Assembly: GCA_001692895.1 (NCBI GenBank) | Contig: KV748185.1 | Span: 2,507,975 to 2,571,974, forward strand | Source of the DNA: Cenococcum geophilum 1.58 | Lineage: Eukaryota > Ascomycota > Dothideomycetes > Gloniales > Gloniaceae | Direction of reading: 5' to 3' | Length of the DNA: 64,000 bases | Shown: one piece after another, positions 20,930-34,044 of the stretch | How the letters are laid out: each line of letters starts with the position of its first letter | Numbering within the stretch: the first letter of the stretch is position 1 | The notes under the pieces: model-generated | What the model was told of the DNA's origin: nothing | Database searches by the model: none | Seen by the model: only the letters and a program-made list of their open reading frames with translations | Position numbers and translations under genes: made by a program

Positions 20930-23900
20930 TATACTTAGCGAAATTTAAATACTTAGAAAATAGAAGGAAGTATAAATCCTTATAGATAGCGAAGCTACTA
21001 GTATAGGCTTTATTAATATAAACTACGTAAAAACTTAATACTTAAATTTAAAGAAACTTAATAAGCCCTAAGGCCTATAAGGCTTTAATAGCAAGCCTTT
21101 AATATACGGCGAACTAACGNACTACGCTTTTATAAAGATGCGGATAGGTAAATACCTTAAATACATTTCCCTATTTATAATACCCTTAAAGTATTATAAG
21201 GTAATACTTAGATATAGATAGCTAAAACAATATAACCCTTTAATTAGCTGGGTTAAAGAAATACTAAAATTCCGTATAGCCTACTGCCGAAGTTATTACT
21301 TAAAATACCACTTACCCTATAAATATATATATAACTATTTAAATTTAATATAATATAAATTACCCTTACTATAAACCTTAAACTAATATAATAAAGTTAT
21401 AACTACTAATCGCGGTAAAGAATGCAAAGATAATATATTAAAACCCCTTAAAATATATATGGTATAAGCCGCACCCTTTTACTTATTAGTAAGAAAACGA
21501 GACTATAAGATCTTTGCTATAACACTAAAAAATATTAAGAAAGCGTTAGAACTAAAGTAATATATTAACCCCTAACCCCTTATACCTAAAGAATATTATA
21601 ATCTAATTAATACGTTTAAGAAACGATTTATAGGCTAACTACTCCCATATTAAGATAAGCACGATTTTAAGATAAAACTTAAACCTAGTATAATACTAAA
21701 GTTTGGCCCGTTATACGGTATATTATAAGAAGAGCTGCTTATAATGCGATAATACCTTAAAGAGCACCTAAAGAAAGGATTTATTCGCCCTAGTTAATTA
21801 CCATTTACCTTACCTATACTATTCGTTAAGAAACCTAAAGGGGGCTTAAGGTTCTGTGTTGATTATTAAGCCCTAAATATAATTACGATTTAAAACCAAT
21901 ATCCAATTTCTCTACTTTAAGAAACGCTTAACTACTTAGTAAAAGTATAATACTTTACAAAGCTTAATATAGTCGCTGCCTTTAATTAAATCCGTGTTTG
22001 CGAAGGAGATAAGAAGTATACGGCTTTCTGTATATAATAGGGACTTTTTAAATACCTAGTAATGCTATTTAGTGTAAAAAACGGTCCCAGTACGTCTTAG
22101 TAATATATTAATAATACGCTTCGCGAATTCCTTAATATATTCGTTACCGTATATATTAATAATATCTTAATTTACTTATCTTCGCTTTCTAAGTATTAGA
22201 AGCACGTCTAAATAGTCTTTAAACACCTACAAGACGCGGGCTTATAATGCGATATTAAGAAATATAAGTTCTATACATCCGAAGTTATATACTTAGGCCT
22301 AATTATATCCTATAACGGAATTAAAATAGACCCTAAGAAAATCGCTATAATTGTAAACTAGGAAAGTCCTAGTAGTATATAAGATATTTAAGGATTTTTA
22401 GAATTTGCAAATTTCTACTATTAATTTATTAATTACTTCTTAAAAATTGTTTAGCTATTAGTAAACTTAATAAGGAAGAACATAAGATTTAAATAGACTA
22501 CTAAATATAAATAAGCTTTTAATAACCTAAAATATTATTTTATAACTGCTTTAATTCTTACCTACTTTAATCTAGACCTTAAATGTATTATTAAAACAGA
22601 CTCGTCTAATTATATACTAAGAGGAGTGTTATTATAATATAATAAGAACGGCGAGCTACGCCTAGTAGCCTTTTTTCCCCGGAAACTTACTCCTACTAAA
22701 TTAAACTATAAGATATATAATAAGGAACTGCTTATAATTGTTAGATGCTTTAAATAATGGCGTCTAGAACTTAAAGGATTATTATTCCTAATACGCGTAT
22801 TAATAGACTATAAAAACCTACAGTACTTTATAACTATAAAGCAATTAATATAGCGCTAAATTCATTGGGCCGAATACCTCTTATAATTTAACTTTAAGAT
22901 TACGTACTAACCTAGTAAACTTAATTAGAAGCCTAACTTATTAATATAATAATTATAGGACTTACCTATAAACGCCTCTAATAAACGGATTATAAATTAA
23001 TTGCGAATTCTACTACCCCCTAAACACTTTAAGAAACTATACCCTATATTCTTAGACGCGGAGCTTAATAGAAATAAATTGGAAATTAATAAGTAGGATA
23101 TAGAAATTAATAAATTAATAGAGCACGAATATAAGAATAACCTCTAAATAGTAGATATAATAAAAGCGATTTAAATAGGGAAAAGGTAATATAAGGATAT
23201 TATACTTACTAAATGTAAAATCCGCAATAATTAGTTATACTATTAATAGAAGATAGTAATCCCAAATTCCAAACCCTTATAATTTAAGATACTTAAATTT
23301 ATATACGATTCCCTTGTAATAGGGCATCCTAGCTATATAAAGACCTATAAAATTATCTAATAAGTATATTACTAGCCTATAATATATAACTATATATAAA
23401 AATACGTTTAAGTATACAGAATATGCGTGTGTAAAAAGACCTCTTATATAAAGAAGTAAGAAGTGCTTTAACCGTTGCCAATTCTAATATAAAGATGGCG
23501 AGATATCTTAATTAACTTTATAGTTAACCTGCCTAACAGTAATAGGTTTACGAATATTATGGTAGTTATTAACTATCTTATAAAAATATAATATATAATT
23601 CCTATAGACTTAATTAATGCAATATTAGTAGCCGAATATTTTATTAAGTACGTCTTTAAGCTACACAGACTTCCTAATTTAATAATATCTAACCGCGGAA
23701 GCTAGTTCGTTTTAGACTTCTGGTAAGCCCTATATAAATAATTAAGTATATAAATATAACTCTTAACTACATTTTATCTGGAGATAGATAGTTAAACTAA
23801 AATTATAAACGCGATTATAAAATAATATCTATAAATATACTACTCCTACCTATAAAATAACTAGGAAAAGTGGCTACTATTAGCTAAGTTTACTATAAAT

Positions 23901-24160
23901 AATACAAGAAACGAATTAATAGGCGTAATGCCGTTCTATGTAACCTACGGATAAGACCCTTAACTTAGATTTAAACTATAACCTAAAATTAATATAATAG
24001 GACCTATAATTAAGAGGATTTAACTAATTAATGTATATAACTTTGCTAATTAAATAAAGCAGTTAACGGAACTATTATAAAGTAAATTAGTATACGCTTA
24101 AACGGTATAGGAATGGTATATAAATAAAGAATAAGCTCCCGCGTAGGACTTTAAGGAAGG
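20930..24160 (+). pseudogene. Gypsy-II pol (PR-RT-RH-INT), 5' part
   Basis: The protease active-site block LIDSEAT lies at 20979-20999 (family DSG changed to DSE). RT includes GGLRFCVDY.ALN near 21840, and the YLDD-equivalent reads YINN near 22150, so the catalytic aspartates are lost. The RNase H region is around 22560-22950. Integrase has a zinc-binding remnant near 23320-23440 (GHPSYIKT ... YRICVCK) and a core near 23500-24000 (NRGSQFVLDFW). The frame is cut at 24160 by the Copia element. Confidence 0.85.
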
Positions 24161-24348
24161 TGTCGGGAATGAGGCAAGTTGCCGTCACGTGATGGCAAGT
24201 TGCCATCACGTGTCGCCGCGGCACTAGCGTGGCGAGGAGCCTTACGTTCCTCGCCCTTCCTCATTCTAATTAATAAGCTTTATTAACCAATATTACTATA
24301 ACCCTACTCGAGTAGTCGTTATTAGTGAGTTACCCTGTATAACTAATA
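24161..24348 (+). repeat. Copia-I 5' LTR
   Basis: 188 bp. It contains the short inverted words AAGTTGCCGTCACGTGATGGCAAGTTGCC and CTAGCGTGGCGAGGAGCC, shared with the 3' LTR. Confidence 0.9.
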
Positions 24349-24639
24349 CTAATTAGTGGTTAAATATACAGTCAACTATAGAGCAGCTAGGTTTTTAAAC
24401 AGAAGAGATAGTCTTATATAGGGGTGCTATATACGCTTATATAGAATAGATCCCGGCGATACTATACTACCTTAAACTTGCGGAAAACTAGTAACAGAAG
24501 TGTCACTAAGTACTAGGAGATACTAAGTTGCGTCTATTATATAGAACAACCGCGTTTACGAAGATTTAGTTAAGTACTTTAGGTTAGAAGTATCACTAAA
24601 CCTAGGGTCCTAAGTTAACGTCCAAAACGCGTTAAATAA

Positions 24640-27600
24640 TATCTTAAATTGCTTACCTCTTAACAGCAAACCTACAAGATCCTATAAAACCGAAAATCCT
24701 ACCTACCTTCGACGTACGACACCCCGTCAATTCTATACCTATTATAGCGTTAACCTACCTAAAGAAGTATAAGGAAGATATTAACCCAAAGATATAGAAT
24801 AAAGCTATAATTAACCTTGTAAACGCTAATAAACAAGACTTAAATGGATTTTTATTATACCNTATNGCATATTATAANGACAGTAAATATAATAATACCG
24901 CGCTATAGGAATGTATAAAGGAGGACTTTATTAGATAGATAAAGGAAACATAGGCCCCTATAAACAAGGATATTGTATAGGACTTCCGTAACTTCCTTTA
25001 GGAGAATAGAGTATTTATCCCTAAGGACGGGGGTACTATTAGAGATAATATTTAGGAGCAGGTTATTAACGCAAAAAAAGAGCATAAATAGACTCTATAA
25101 GAGATTAAGCACCAACTACACACTATAAGGAAGCTTAACTTACGATAGAACCTAAGCAATATACCTTTAGAGACGAACCTACCTCCGCCTTTAACTCCTT
25201 TATATCTAATTTAACCTATAACCTTAACGTCGGATACTATACCCTAATAAGAGCAGGNACAGGATCCTATTACTTNGCAATTTAATAACCTTTAGACTCC
25301 ACTAACTAGACCTACATCCCCACTGCAGCCTATAATGCAACCCCTACCTCCTCTATCTTAATCTTAAATTAGAGGTAGTTTAAAATTGCTTATAGAGCTT
25401 ATAAAGCTCTATTCGGATTAGAAGAAGAAGTTTAGCAGGGAATTATATAATATTCTTAATTCGAAACTACGTATCTTCTATAACTATTGCTAGAAGGTAG
25501 AAATAGAGTCTAATTAATACTATAACGCCTATTTCGTTATACTTAAGGGCCAAGCTAGTACCTTCTATTATAATTATTTGGCAGGAAAAGGATATAATTT
25601 TAACCGCATAATATATAAGTTAAGATACTACTTTAAAACAGAAGAGAATAAGTAGCAGTATATATTAGAATAGAGAGAGACTACCTTTTTAAGGATTATT
25701 GCTACAAACCCAGGTATCCCTCGGCTTAATTATCTTTAAAAGCTCTTTAATTAACTTTAGATAATTTAGCATAGATTATCCGAATTATATTAAGAGGACT
25801 TTAGCCTATATAATTAAGTTATTAGCGCATGCTAAAGTATTAAAGAATATAACCTTACTCTCTTTAATCCTGCAAATACTTATAAAGGAGTATATACTTA
25901 ATTAAGATCTTCTATTAGCACCGCTCTACGCTCTTAAGAAGTATAGCAATTTAACACCTAACTCTAACCTACTTTAATTAACCCGCCTAACTAATATAAT
26001 TATAACTAGACTAATTAAATATATAGTGGCCGGGGTAGGTAATACGGCAGAGGGTATAATTAACAACTATAAGGTAAAGGTGGAGGTCCTTATAGAGGTT
26101 CATTTTGAAGTAATTACTAGAAGAAGTGCTATATTTATAAGAAACTAAATTGCTAGTTAACTAGGCATTCTCTTAATAAGCAAAAGGAGGTATATAATAA
26201 GTTTCGCTAGAGTATAAGAAATATTAGAAATTATAAGGTTATTATAGCCTACTTCTAAAGCTTCCTAGTTTAATATAAAGGCATAAAAGATCTTAAGGGT
26301 AAGGTTAATAAGGCTAAATAGCTCCTTATAGATATAGAAATTAAGGAGTACTTACCCAACTAATACTTTACTAAGTATGGTAAAGTAGATAGCATACAAA
26401 CCATTACTATTCTTAATAACCAATCTACGCTCTATTTTACCATAAAGTTAGATATCTTTAATAAGCCAAGGGAGAGTTCCGCGTTCTCCTTTAATAACAG
26501 ATACTCGGCAAACGTCTTCTATAGTATTATGCTAGATACTAAAGCCGCAGGAGTATCTATAGTAGGAGAACCTTAAGTTCAAGCCCTTTAGCAGCTTAAT
26601 AGCTCTATTTAGATTAACTATTTAACAGCAGGCTAATATACGATTCGTTTTAGTAAGGGTACTATAATCTCTCTTAGCATAATTAGGGTCCAAACCCCCT
26701 TAGGGTATATTACCTTTTACGTCGTTTCTATAAATACCCCGTTTCTATTTTATATTAGAGATATAAATAAATTAGGCGTTAAGCTTAATAACCTTAAGGA
26801 TATATTTATTTAGGGAGATAATCGGGTGCCCGTTATACGCAAGTAGGGTTACCCTTAGTTACTCCTTTATTAACTAGAAAAGAGTGTTGCTTAAAGCCAC
26901 CTAACTAAGTTAGAGTTACGTTAACTACACTATCGTTTTAGCCACTGTCGGAACACATGACCTAAGGCTAATATCACGTAATGTCGTAATCGTAGTCTTG
27001 TTAGGTTGTATGATCGTTTTCTAATTGTACATAAAGAGGTGCAATTTAAGGGGTTTCCTGAGCTCGCTTAGCTCACGTGATTGCGACCATAAATTCCTGT
27101 ACGAACTCGTTCAGACAGCCACCTATCCGTTTATTAATTACTTAGGGTTCTTTAGTAAGTAGGCTATAAAGTTAAGGTTAAGGCAATTAAGCATCTTATA
27201 AAGTACTACTATTACTACTAAATAAACCAGAAGTCCCCTAGCCAATTTAAGTTCACCCTTAAAGATAACTACGACTTTAACTTCTATATTATTATTAACG
27301 TTATATATCTTAGCGGCAAGCCAGTACTCTAAGTCGTTAACTTTTTAACCTCCTTCTAAGCCGCATAATTTTTAAAGGATATATTAGCTAAGAACATATA
27401 GGATACCCTTTAATTATGCTAGATTAATATTTACCTAGGACCCCCTAATTAAATTATCTATAACGTAGAAAAGAACTTCTTATCTATAGAGTTTTAATAA
27501 TAGATAAAGGCAATGGCAATTAAGGTTAAGGAAGTCCCTATTAAGGCATATAATAGCGTTAGAAAAGTAAAGCGATATTACGCGCCATTACGCCGCGTAT

Positions 27601-29990
27601 ATAAGATTATCTCTTTAGAACTAGAGAACGCTAGTAAAGAACTTACCTTACAAATAGCTATTAAAGCTATTAACAATTCCGCTGGCCCGGATAGACTCGT
27701 ACCTACGTTACTAGTCTTTAGCGCCTACCCTTAAATAACTAATAATTCTCCACTATCTCCCTCTATCGTGTAATAAGCTAAGGCTATTCGCAAGGCAATA
27801 AAGGAGATATAACATCTCTACGCCATATACTAGGTCAACAACGTACTAGGAATAAGAAATAGCCTAAATACCTTAACTACACTTAATCTGCCACTCTAGT
27901 CTAAGGTACGCGTATAGCGTAAAAAGGGAGGGTAGTTAGGCCCATATTAACTCATTATAATTAATAGTTAAACTTATACTATTTAGATGCCTTACAGACC
28001 CACTTAATTTCATTTAACTGTTATTAAGCCTTACTATAAAGATAATAGTTCTAAGCCTTTATAGGATACCCTAGAAGAAGCCCTAAAGGAGAACTATAAT
28101 TAATATACTCTAGAAGGTGACTATAATTCTAATATAATTATAGTAGATACGCCGCAACTATAACGCGGTAGAGGTCGCCTAAAGGGATTATAAAATCGCT
28201 AATATCTTATTAATTTTAAAGAGCAATTTATTACCGCCATTAAGAATAGAGTTAAGCTATTAATGGCCTTTATAACAGCTAAGGAAAAGGCTAACTTTAA
28301 ACTCGCAAAACAGCTCTAAAAGGAAGGTCGTATTATAACTTTAGGAGCTCCTTTCTAAGCATCTAACAAGCAGAAGATTAATGGTCTTATCGCAAAGGGA
28401 GTCTTTAAATTTAAGAAGTATAACCCTACTAAGTTTAATAAAGTTCGCATCTTTAAGTTAAGAATAGTTAATAAGATTAAGGGCAAAGCTATTAACGCCC
28501 TATTTAAGAAATCAAGGCTTATTATCTAAGGTTATAACAATAATAGTAAAAAGATAATTCTTATACAATCTCCTACAATTTAATAAGCTAGTTAACGAGT
28601 TATTATTATATTAGCTCCCTCCTTAATAAAGAATAGAATAGCGGTTTATTTATAAGATATTACTTAAGCCTACACCTAATTAGAGACGCACCTTTAGCGC
28701 TTAATATTAGTATACCTTCCGGAGCAAATTCGCCACTAGTATCCTAAAGATACAATTATGGTTATACTTAAGCCATTATATAGAATCGTAGAGGCAGGAA
28801 CTTACTAGTAGGCTACCTATAGCAAGCACTATAAAGAGAAGCTTTTAATAACTACTTCTACATTTAATCCCTACTTCTTTATTACAACCACAGGAACCCC
28901 ATTTGGAATCGTTGGTATATAAACTAATAACACAATTATCTTAGGAGACGACCAATTCTTAGCTCTTAAAGAGGATAAGCTAATAAAGGCAAATCTTATA
29001 GCAAAGCTAAAGAAAAAGCTTAATTTAATAACACCATTACTTTTTAATGGATGCATCCTCTCCCTAAATAAGAATTCTATTGCTTTACGCCTGAAGGGTT
29101 AAGGTAAGAAGATTAACGTTATTAACGTTAATTCCCTAAAGCAAGGATATATAGAGCAACGCGTTTATAGAGCTTATATTGCTTCTATCTATTAACCTAA
29201 GACTTTATTTAATTTCTCTATTGCCGCCTAATACTAGGAACTAACTAAGGATAATGTTCTTGCCCTAAATAAACGTCTTTCCTAATAAATGAACCATCTT
29301 AATTAGGGACTACTCTATATGCCTATTAATCTTCCTACCGCTAAGCTCTTTGTATTTATTAATAGATTATTTATAAATAATAAAGATTTTAGCTTCTAGT
29401 TAGGATATAAGATTATTATCGCGAATAAATTTATAGGAGAGAATAACTTTATAATCTATAGTAATCTTATCTATTAAAGCTTAACTAAGAGCAAGCGCGT
29501 TACCTAAAGTGTTTTAGCGTTAAAGATATATAAAATAGTTGGCGGAGTTAATATAGCAATTATAATTAGAACTACCCTAAAGATAATTATAGATTAACTT
29601 AAACTTCCTATTATCCCTATAATTATATGCACCGACTTATATTCCCTTTATAAGTATTTAGTTAAGCTTAGTACTATAAAGGAGAAGCGCCTTATAATTA
29701 ATATTATGGTACTTTAGCAATCCTATAAGCGTTAAGAACTTTTTAAGATTTAATAAATTAATAGCTAAGATAACCTAGTAGATGTAATAACAAAGGCAAA
29801 CCCAAATAAGGCACTAGAGACGTTTATTAATATAAATACTCTACGTATATAAGTTAAAGGTTGGGTTAAAAGGGAGTCCCTAGAAATTTCTTAGTTATGT
29901 AAGGTCTTAAGATATTTAGGAACTTCGACCGGCGGTTAAAGTTGTCTAATTGGTTAGATTCTCTTACTAAGACTTTTTAGGAGGGGGGAT
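24640..29990 (+). pseudogene. Copia-I gag-pol polyprotein (GAG-PR-INT-RT-RH)
   Basis: Gag runs about 24640-26260, with a Gly/Arg/Tyr-rich stretch and a KKCYIYKKLNC knuckle-like block near 26120. A protease block (MLDTKAAGVS) is near 26530. Integrase is split by the solo LTR and continues about 27123-28000, including the best open stretch (MAIKVKEVPIKAYNSVRKV, 27513-27734). RT (about 28630-29450) shows DITQAYTQ, KPLYGI.EAG and IVGIQTNNTIILGDD-like blocks. RNase H (about 29560-29900) ends with DVITKANPNKAL. Stops are mainly TAA/TAG at Gln positions. Confidence 0.88.
26946..27117. mobile_element. Solo LTR, 172 bp, inserted in the Copia-I integrase
   Basis: It starts TGTCGGAACACATGACC and ends CTCGTTCAGACA, with the 5-bp duplication GCCAC on both sides (26941-26945 and 27118-27122). 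Deleting it with one duplicate rejoins the Copia frame (LHYRFSH..). Unlike its host it keeps many CpA/TpG dinucleotides (CACATGACC, GTTGTATGATCG), so it carries little RIP. No matching internal region is in this window. Orientation is arbitrary. Confidence 0.88.
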
Positions 29991-30263
29991 TCTACAAACC
30001 CTAACTTAACCTAGCTAATTAGGATTTTCCATCCCTAGGATAAAAAATTACTATTAGCTTGCTTACTACTAGCGCCTTAGCGGCCCTTTAAATAAGATGC
30101 CTACCTATAACTCTTAAGCAAGAGAGCTATATGCTAAGAGGCAAATTTTAGGACAGTAAGACTTATATTATAATGGCAATAGTAAGTAAGGAGGATTTAT
30201 ATTTATTACGATAGTTAAGCAGTATTTATCTATAGATGGCAACTATAAAAGAAAAGTTGCTAG

Positions 30264-30451
30264 TGTTGGGAATGAGGTAAGTTGCCGTCACGTGATGGCA
30301 AGTTGCCATTACGTGTCGCCGCGGCACTAGCGTGGCGAGGAGCCTTACGTTCCTCGCCCTTCCTCATTCCAATCAATAAGCTTTATTAACCAATATCACT
30401 GTAACCCTACTCAAGTAGTCGTTATTAGTGAGTCACCCTATGTGACCAATA
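30264..30451 (+). repeat. Copia-I 3' LTR
   Basis: 188 bp, nearly the same as the 5' LTR with scattered C/T and G/A differences, followed by the GAAGG duplicate. Confidence 0.9.
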
Positions 30452-30456
30452 GAAGG

Positions 30457-30895
30457 TAATATAGTTTACCTAAATATATAAAACCTAAAGACTTAACAAC
30501 CCTTAAAGAAACTAGACTGGAAGTTTACGGGCCTATACTAAGTTAAGAAGAAACTAAGCCTATACGCTTATAAACTTAAACTACTAACTAAGATAAAAAT
30601 ATATCTAATGTTTTACGTAAACTTGCTATAACCCTTAAAGGGTAAACCTATAACTTGCGAAGTACCATCGCTACCTCCTATAATTATTAACAATGGTAAC
30701 GGCTCTTACTTTATTAACTTAATTAACGATATATAATAGAAGACATAATCTAAATAATTTAAACTTCTTATTAAATAGGAAGGATATAAAATATAAACTT
30801 AGGAAACCTATAACTAGATTAAGACTAACGCGCCTTCCCTAGTAAAAAAATTCCATAAAGACCATTCTTTGTGGCCTACTCTAGCTAGATAGACA
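30457..30895 (+). pseudogene. Gypsy-II pol C terminus with chromodomain-like end
   Basis: This continues the integrase frame after the Copia insertion. It reads as the GPY/F-type segment (..LDWKFTGPY..) then HVSLLQPLKG-like and FKLLIKQEGY-like blocks, the usual C-terminal end of fungal chromoviruses. The frame ends near 30892. Damage is extensive, so identification rests on a series of short matches. Confidence 0.65.
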
Positions 30896-31289
30896 TAATA
30901 TAAAAGTAAATAATTGCTACCTAATATAAATACATAAAACATAATAGCAGGAAGCTCGAAATTAAATAGAACTTAAAATATATTATAACATTTATAATAC
31001 GATTATATAACACGCAAGATATTAAGGAACTTTAACCGCTAGTTAAAGTTGTTTAATTAGTTAGATCTGCCTTGCTAAGACCCACTATAAAGATATTAGT
31101 TCTGCTTACTACCTTAACTAAGCTAATAGTAATTTTCTATTCCGGGGATAGAAAATCCTAATTAGCCTATTTAATAATAGAATTGGTAAAACTCTACACT
31201 GCTACCTAACGCGAAAATACAATATATAATAAGTTATAAGTCTTAACTAAAATTAAATTATTTAGACCTTTGGCTAAAAGGGGGGGTAC

Positions 31290-31592
31290 TATAACGGGAC
31301 TAGCCTAGTTATAGTAGGAATATCTCGGTAAAACACTTAATAGACGAATTCCGACGCTTTAACCGAATTCTGCCAGATTAATCGAATTACTAAAGTCCGT
31401 TAAAGACCGCGTGCGTACATGCGCACGCATCAACTACTAAGCCCCTAACTATTTAATTATATAATTCTCTTATTATTCCCTTCTCTTCTTTATATAACGT
31501 CTTGTTCTTAGCAAGAGCTATATACCCTTAGATTTAGATAGAATTTATATTATTCCTTTAAATCTTCCCTAAAGTCTCTCCGCGCCCTTATA
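31290..31592 (+). repeat. Gypsy-II 3' LTR
   Basis: It starts TATAACGGGACTAGCC (TG mutated to TA) and ends CGCCCTTATA. It is more RIPed than the 5' LTR, for example in AATATCTCGGTAAAACAC where the 5' LTR has AATGTCTTGGTGAAACAC. Confidence 0.88.
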
Positions 31593-31597
31593 TCTAG

Positions 31598-33502
31598 CTC
31601 CTTAGGGACTAAATACCCCCACTATACTAAAGGCGGTATATAGGCAAATTACTAAACGCTTTTATTACTCCCTAGACCTTCTAAGATACCTTAAAAGTAT
31701 AATATAAAAGGAAATATACTATAATAGTAAATAGGCTAGGTATAGGCGGAGTGCGTAAAACTAGCTAAAAGGATATACCTAGATTTTTCTATAAATAGAA
31801 GGTAGAAGTCTATATAGACCTAGAAAAGGGACTGAATTAGGCAATAAATAGAACAAATAATAATTATATAAAGACATTTATATAAAAAAGAAATGTCTTT
31901 ATATACTAGGTATAAGGTATAAATAGGTTTTATAGGATAAATATAAGTATAGGTTAAGAATATTAAAACGCGTAAAAGCGTAAGAATGGGTAAGTTCTGT
32001 AACAGTAAGGCTCTATATTTAACCGCCTCTATATTATAAAAAAAGATAAATAGCTTATTATATTTTATACTTAATATAGATTATTTAAATACTTAGTAAT
32101 ACTATTTAGCCTTATAAATGCCCTAAGCTTATTTTAATAATAGATAAATAATATAATAAAGCTTTATAGGAAATACTATAGCAAACTTCTTATATTTATA
32201 AACAGTATATAAATAGACCTAAAAAATTTAAAATAATTATAAACTAGTAAGAACCTAAGAATATTAAGAATATAAGAGCCTTTATAGGATTTGCTAATTT
32301 CTACTAATAGTTTATTAATAACTTCTCCGCCTTAGTTTTATCTCTTATAGCTCTAAGCTAAAAGGATAAAGCCTTTATCTTTAATAAGGAATATAAGAAG
32401 GCCTTTTCTTATTTAAAGGTTATATTTACTACTATATCTATACTCTAATACTCCAACCTAAACTAAATAAGTCTTATAATATATTACTAGAGGTATTCTA
32501 ACTTAATATAATAAGGATAGAGTATTATACCCTATAGTATACTTTTTAAAATAACTAAGCCTAGTAAAATATAACTGCAATATCTACAATAAGGAATTAC
32601 TAGCTATTATTAGATATTTTAAATAATAACGACTTGAACTAGAAGGCGCTAGATTCCTAATTAAGGTCCTTAGTAACTATAAATGGCTAAGCTACCGTTA
32701 GGCCTGCTAGTTAAAATATTTATTCCATTTTTGATTTTTAATTATATATTACTTAGGCGTCTAAGGCTAGAAGCCTAATAATTTAGCCTAATGCTTATAA
32801 GACACGCTAGTACTAAAAGAAGTGCTTTTTTACTAAAATTAAGCTCTACTCCGCCCTAAACTATTTAATCCTTTCGCTAAAGACCTTATAATATACATCC
32901 TTAAAATAACTAATTAATTACATTTATTCTTAATTAATGTTTAATATAGTCCCTATCTAGGCCAATATAGATAAATACCGTTAAGTTAGGTATAAAAAAC
33001 CTCTAAGGGAGACGTAAGTAGTAATACAGTATATACCCCTTTAGATAGCACCAATACTATATTAATGGGAGGAAAAATTACTATAGGTTACCGCTTAGAG
33101 ATAGTCTCCTAAACTAAGACTTAATCTCTAGATTGCCTATATTGCCCTATCTGCTATTTATACTATACTTCTATTTAAATTTATAAATGCTATAGAATTA
33201 ACTTATCCTACCCTTGCTCCTATTTAAATGCCCTATATATATAGTATAATATCCATCTTAAAGAAATAGTGGGATATAAAAAAAAAGATCTAGGTGCTTT
33301 ACTGTAGGTCCTATATTCCCAATCTCCTATATCTAATAAGTGCGCTTGGCTTTGCGCTGCTAATAGCACTAGAATATAGCTAGGTAGATTAAGGCGTAAA
33401 GGAGAGTAGAATACCGCGCGGTATGTTTAGGCTGTTGGGTAGGGTAGGGAATAAAAGGCTTATTATTCCTTATATTGTTAATATAATATAAAATGTGGCC
33501 TA
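31598..33502 (+). pseudogene. Third Gypsy pol fragment (RT C terminus to RNase H) in RIPed DNA
   Basis: Plus-strand translation at about 32060-32880 gives LFKYLVMLF-like, then FIGFANFY.QFINNFS, LIALSQKDKAFIFN and YKKAFSYLK blocks, the thumb/connection and RNase H start of Gypsy RT. It differs from families I and II. No LTRs are paired with it and the catalytic YxDD part is missing or deleted. The remainder to 33502 is too damaged to assign. It ends with GCCTA, the target site of Gypsy-I copy 2. Confidence 0.6.
31848..31996 (-). repeat. Degenerate partial LTR related to the small LTR element
   Basis: The stretch AAAGACATTTATATAAA ... GTATAAATAGG ... GGTTAAGAATATTAAAACGCG ... GTAACA follows the same order of words as the minus-strand LTR at 43931-44180, with more TpA changes and a short internal deletion. 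It indicates a third, older insertion of that family. Confidence 0.6.
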
Positions 33503-33928
33503 TGTTACGGACGCTTTAAGTACAATGTTATGACTACTTGGAGAAGAGACGGAAGAAGCTAGTTGGTTAATTTAAGCACGGTCTAGGATAGAGCCGATAG
33601 AACTATGTAACGAGGAATGGTAACTAAGGTCACATAATGTAATCTATGTGATCTGTATAATCTATATAATCTATAATAAAGCAGATAGAGTACGCGTATA
33701 TTACGTACAAGAAGGATTTCATAGGAGTACGGTTATATATTTAAGGACCCTTAGTCCCTACCTAGATAGTTCCTTCCTTATAGTAATTCTCAGAATATAA
33801 TTAGAGTTAATCTGTTAGGCAACCACTCCACCAGTTATTATTACGTTGTTAACTTTTATACTTGCATTTCCTATACACTTAGCCTAATAACAAGCCTATC
33901 GTAGTTCTTGCTATAAGGTTCCGTTATA
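33503..33928 (+). repeat. Gypsy-I copy 2, 5' LTR
   Basis: It starts TGTTACGGACGCTTTAAG and ends GGTTCCGTTATA (RIPed from CCGTTACA). The following TAATTACTACCTAGTTACGG is in the primer-binding-site position, but the tRNA was not identified. Confidence 0.9.
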
Positions 33929-34044
33929 TAATTACTACCTAGTTACGGTATTAATATAAGAAGTTAAACAATATGCCACTAAAAGCAGCCACTATAACGC
34001 CATTAACGGCAGCAACTACTTTAAGGACAGGAGGTGATACTAGT

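Larger units (their letters stand above)
24161..30451 (+). mobile_element. Ty1/Copia element I, full-length, nested in Gypsy-II
   Basis: 6.29 kb with 188-bp LTRs at 24161-24348 and 30264-30451, starting TGTCGGGAATGAGG / TGTTGGGAATGAGG. The 5-bp duplication GAAGG flanks it (24156-24160 and 30452-30456). Plus-strand order is gag, protease, integrase, RT, RNase H, with integrase before RT as expected for Copia. It carries a solo LTR at 26946-27117. RIP damage is heavy outside the LTRs; the LTRs keep CpG- and TpG-containing words such as GTCACGTGATGGCAAG. Confidence 0.93.
19339..31592 (+). mobile_element. Ty3/Gypsy element, family II, full-length, with a nested Copia element
   Basis: LTRs of 303 bp lie at 19339-19641 and 31290-31592. 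The left target copy is TCTGG (19334-19338) and the right is TCTAG (31593-31597), differing by one RIP-type G-to-A change. Without the nested Copia (24161-30451 plus 5 bp) it is 5.96 kb. Plus-strand order is gag, protease, RT, RNase H, integrase, then a C-terminal chromodomain-like segment after the Copia. The polypurine tract AAAAGGGGGGGTACT precedes the 3' LTR. Very heavy RIP; several single-base Ns (21120, 24862, 24866, 24878, 25258, 25276) lie in it or in the nested element. Confidence 0.92.
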
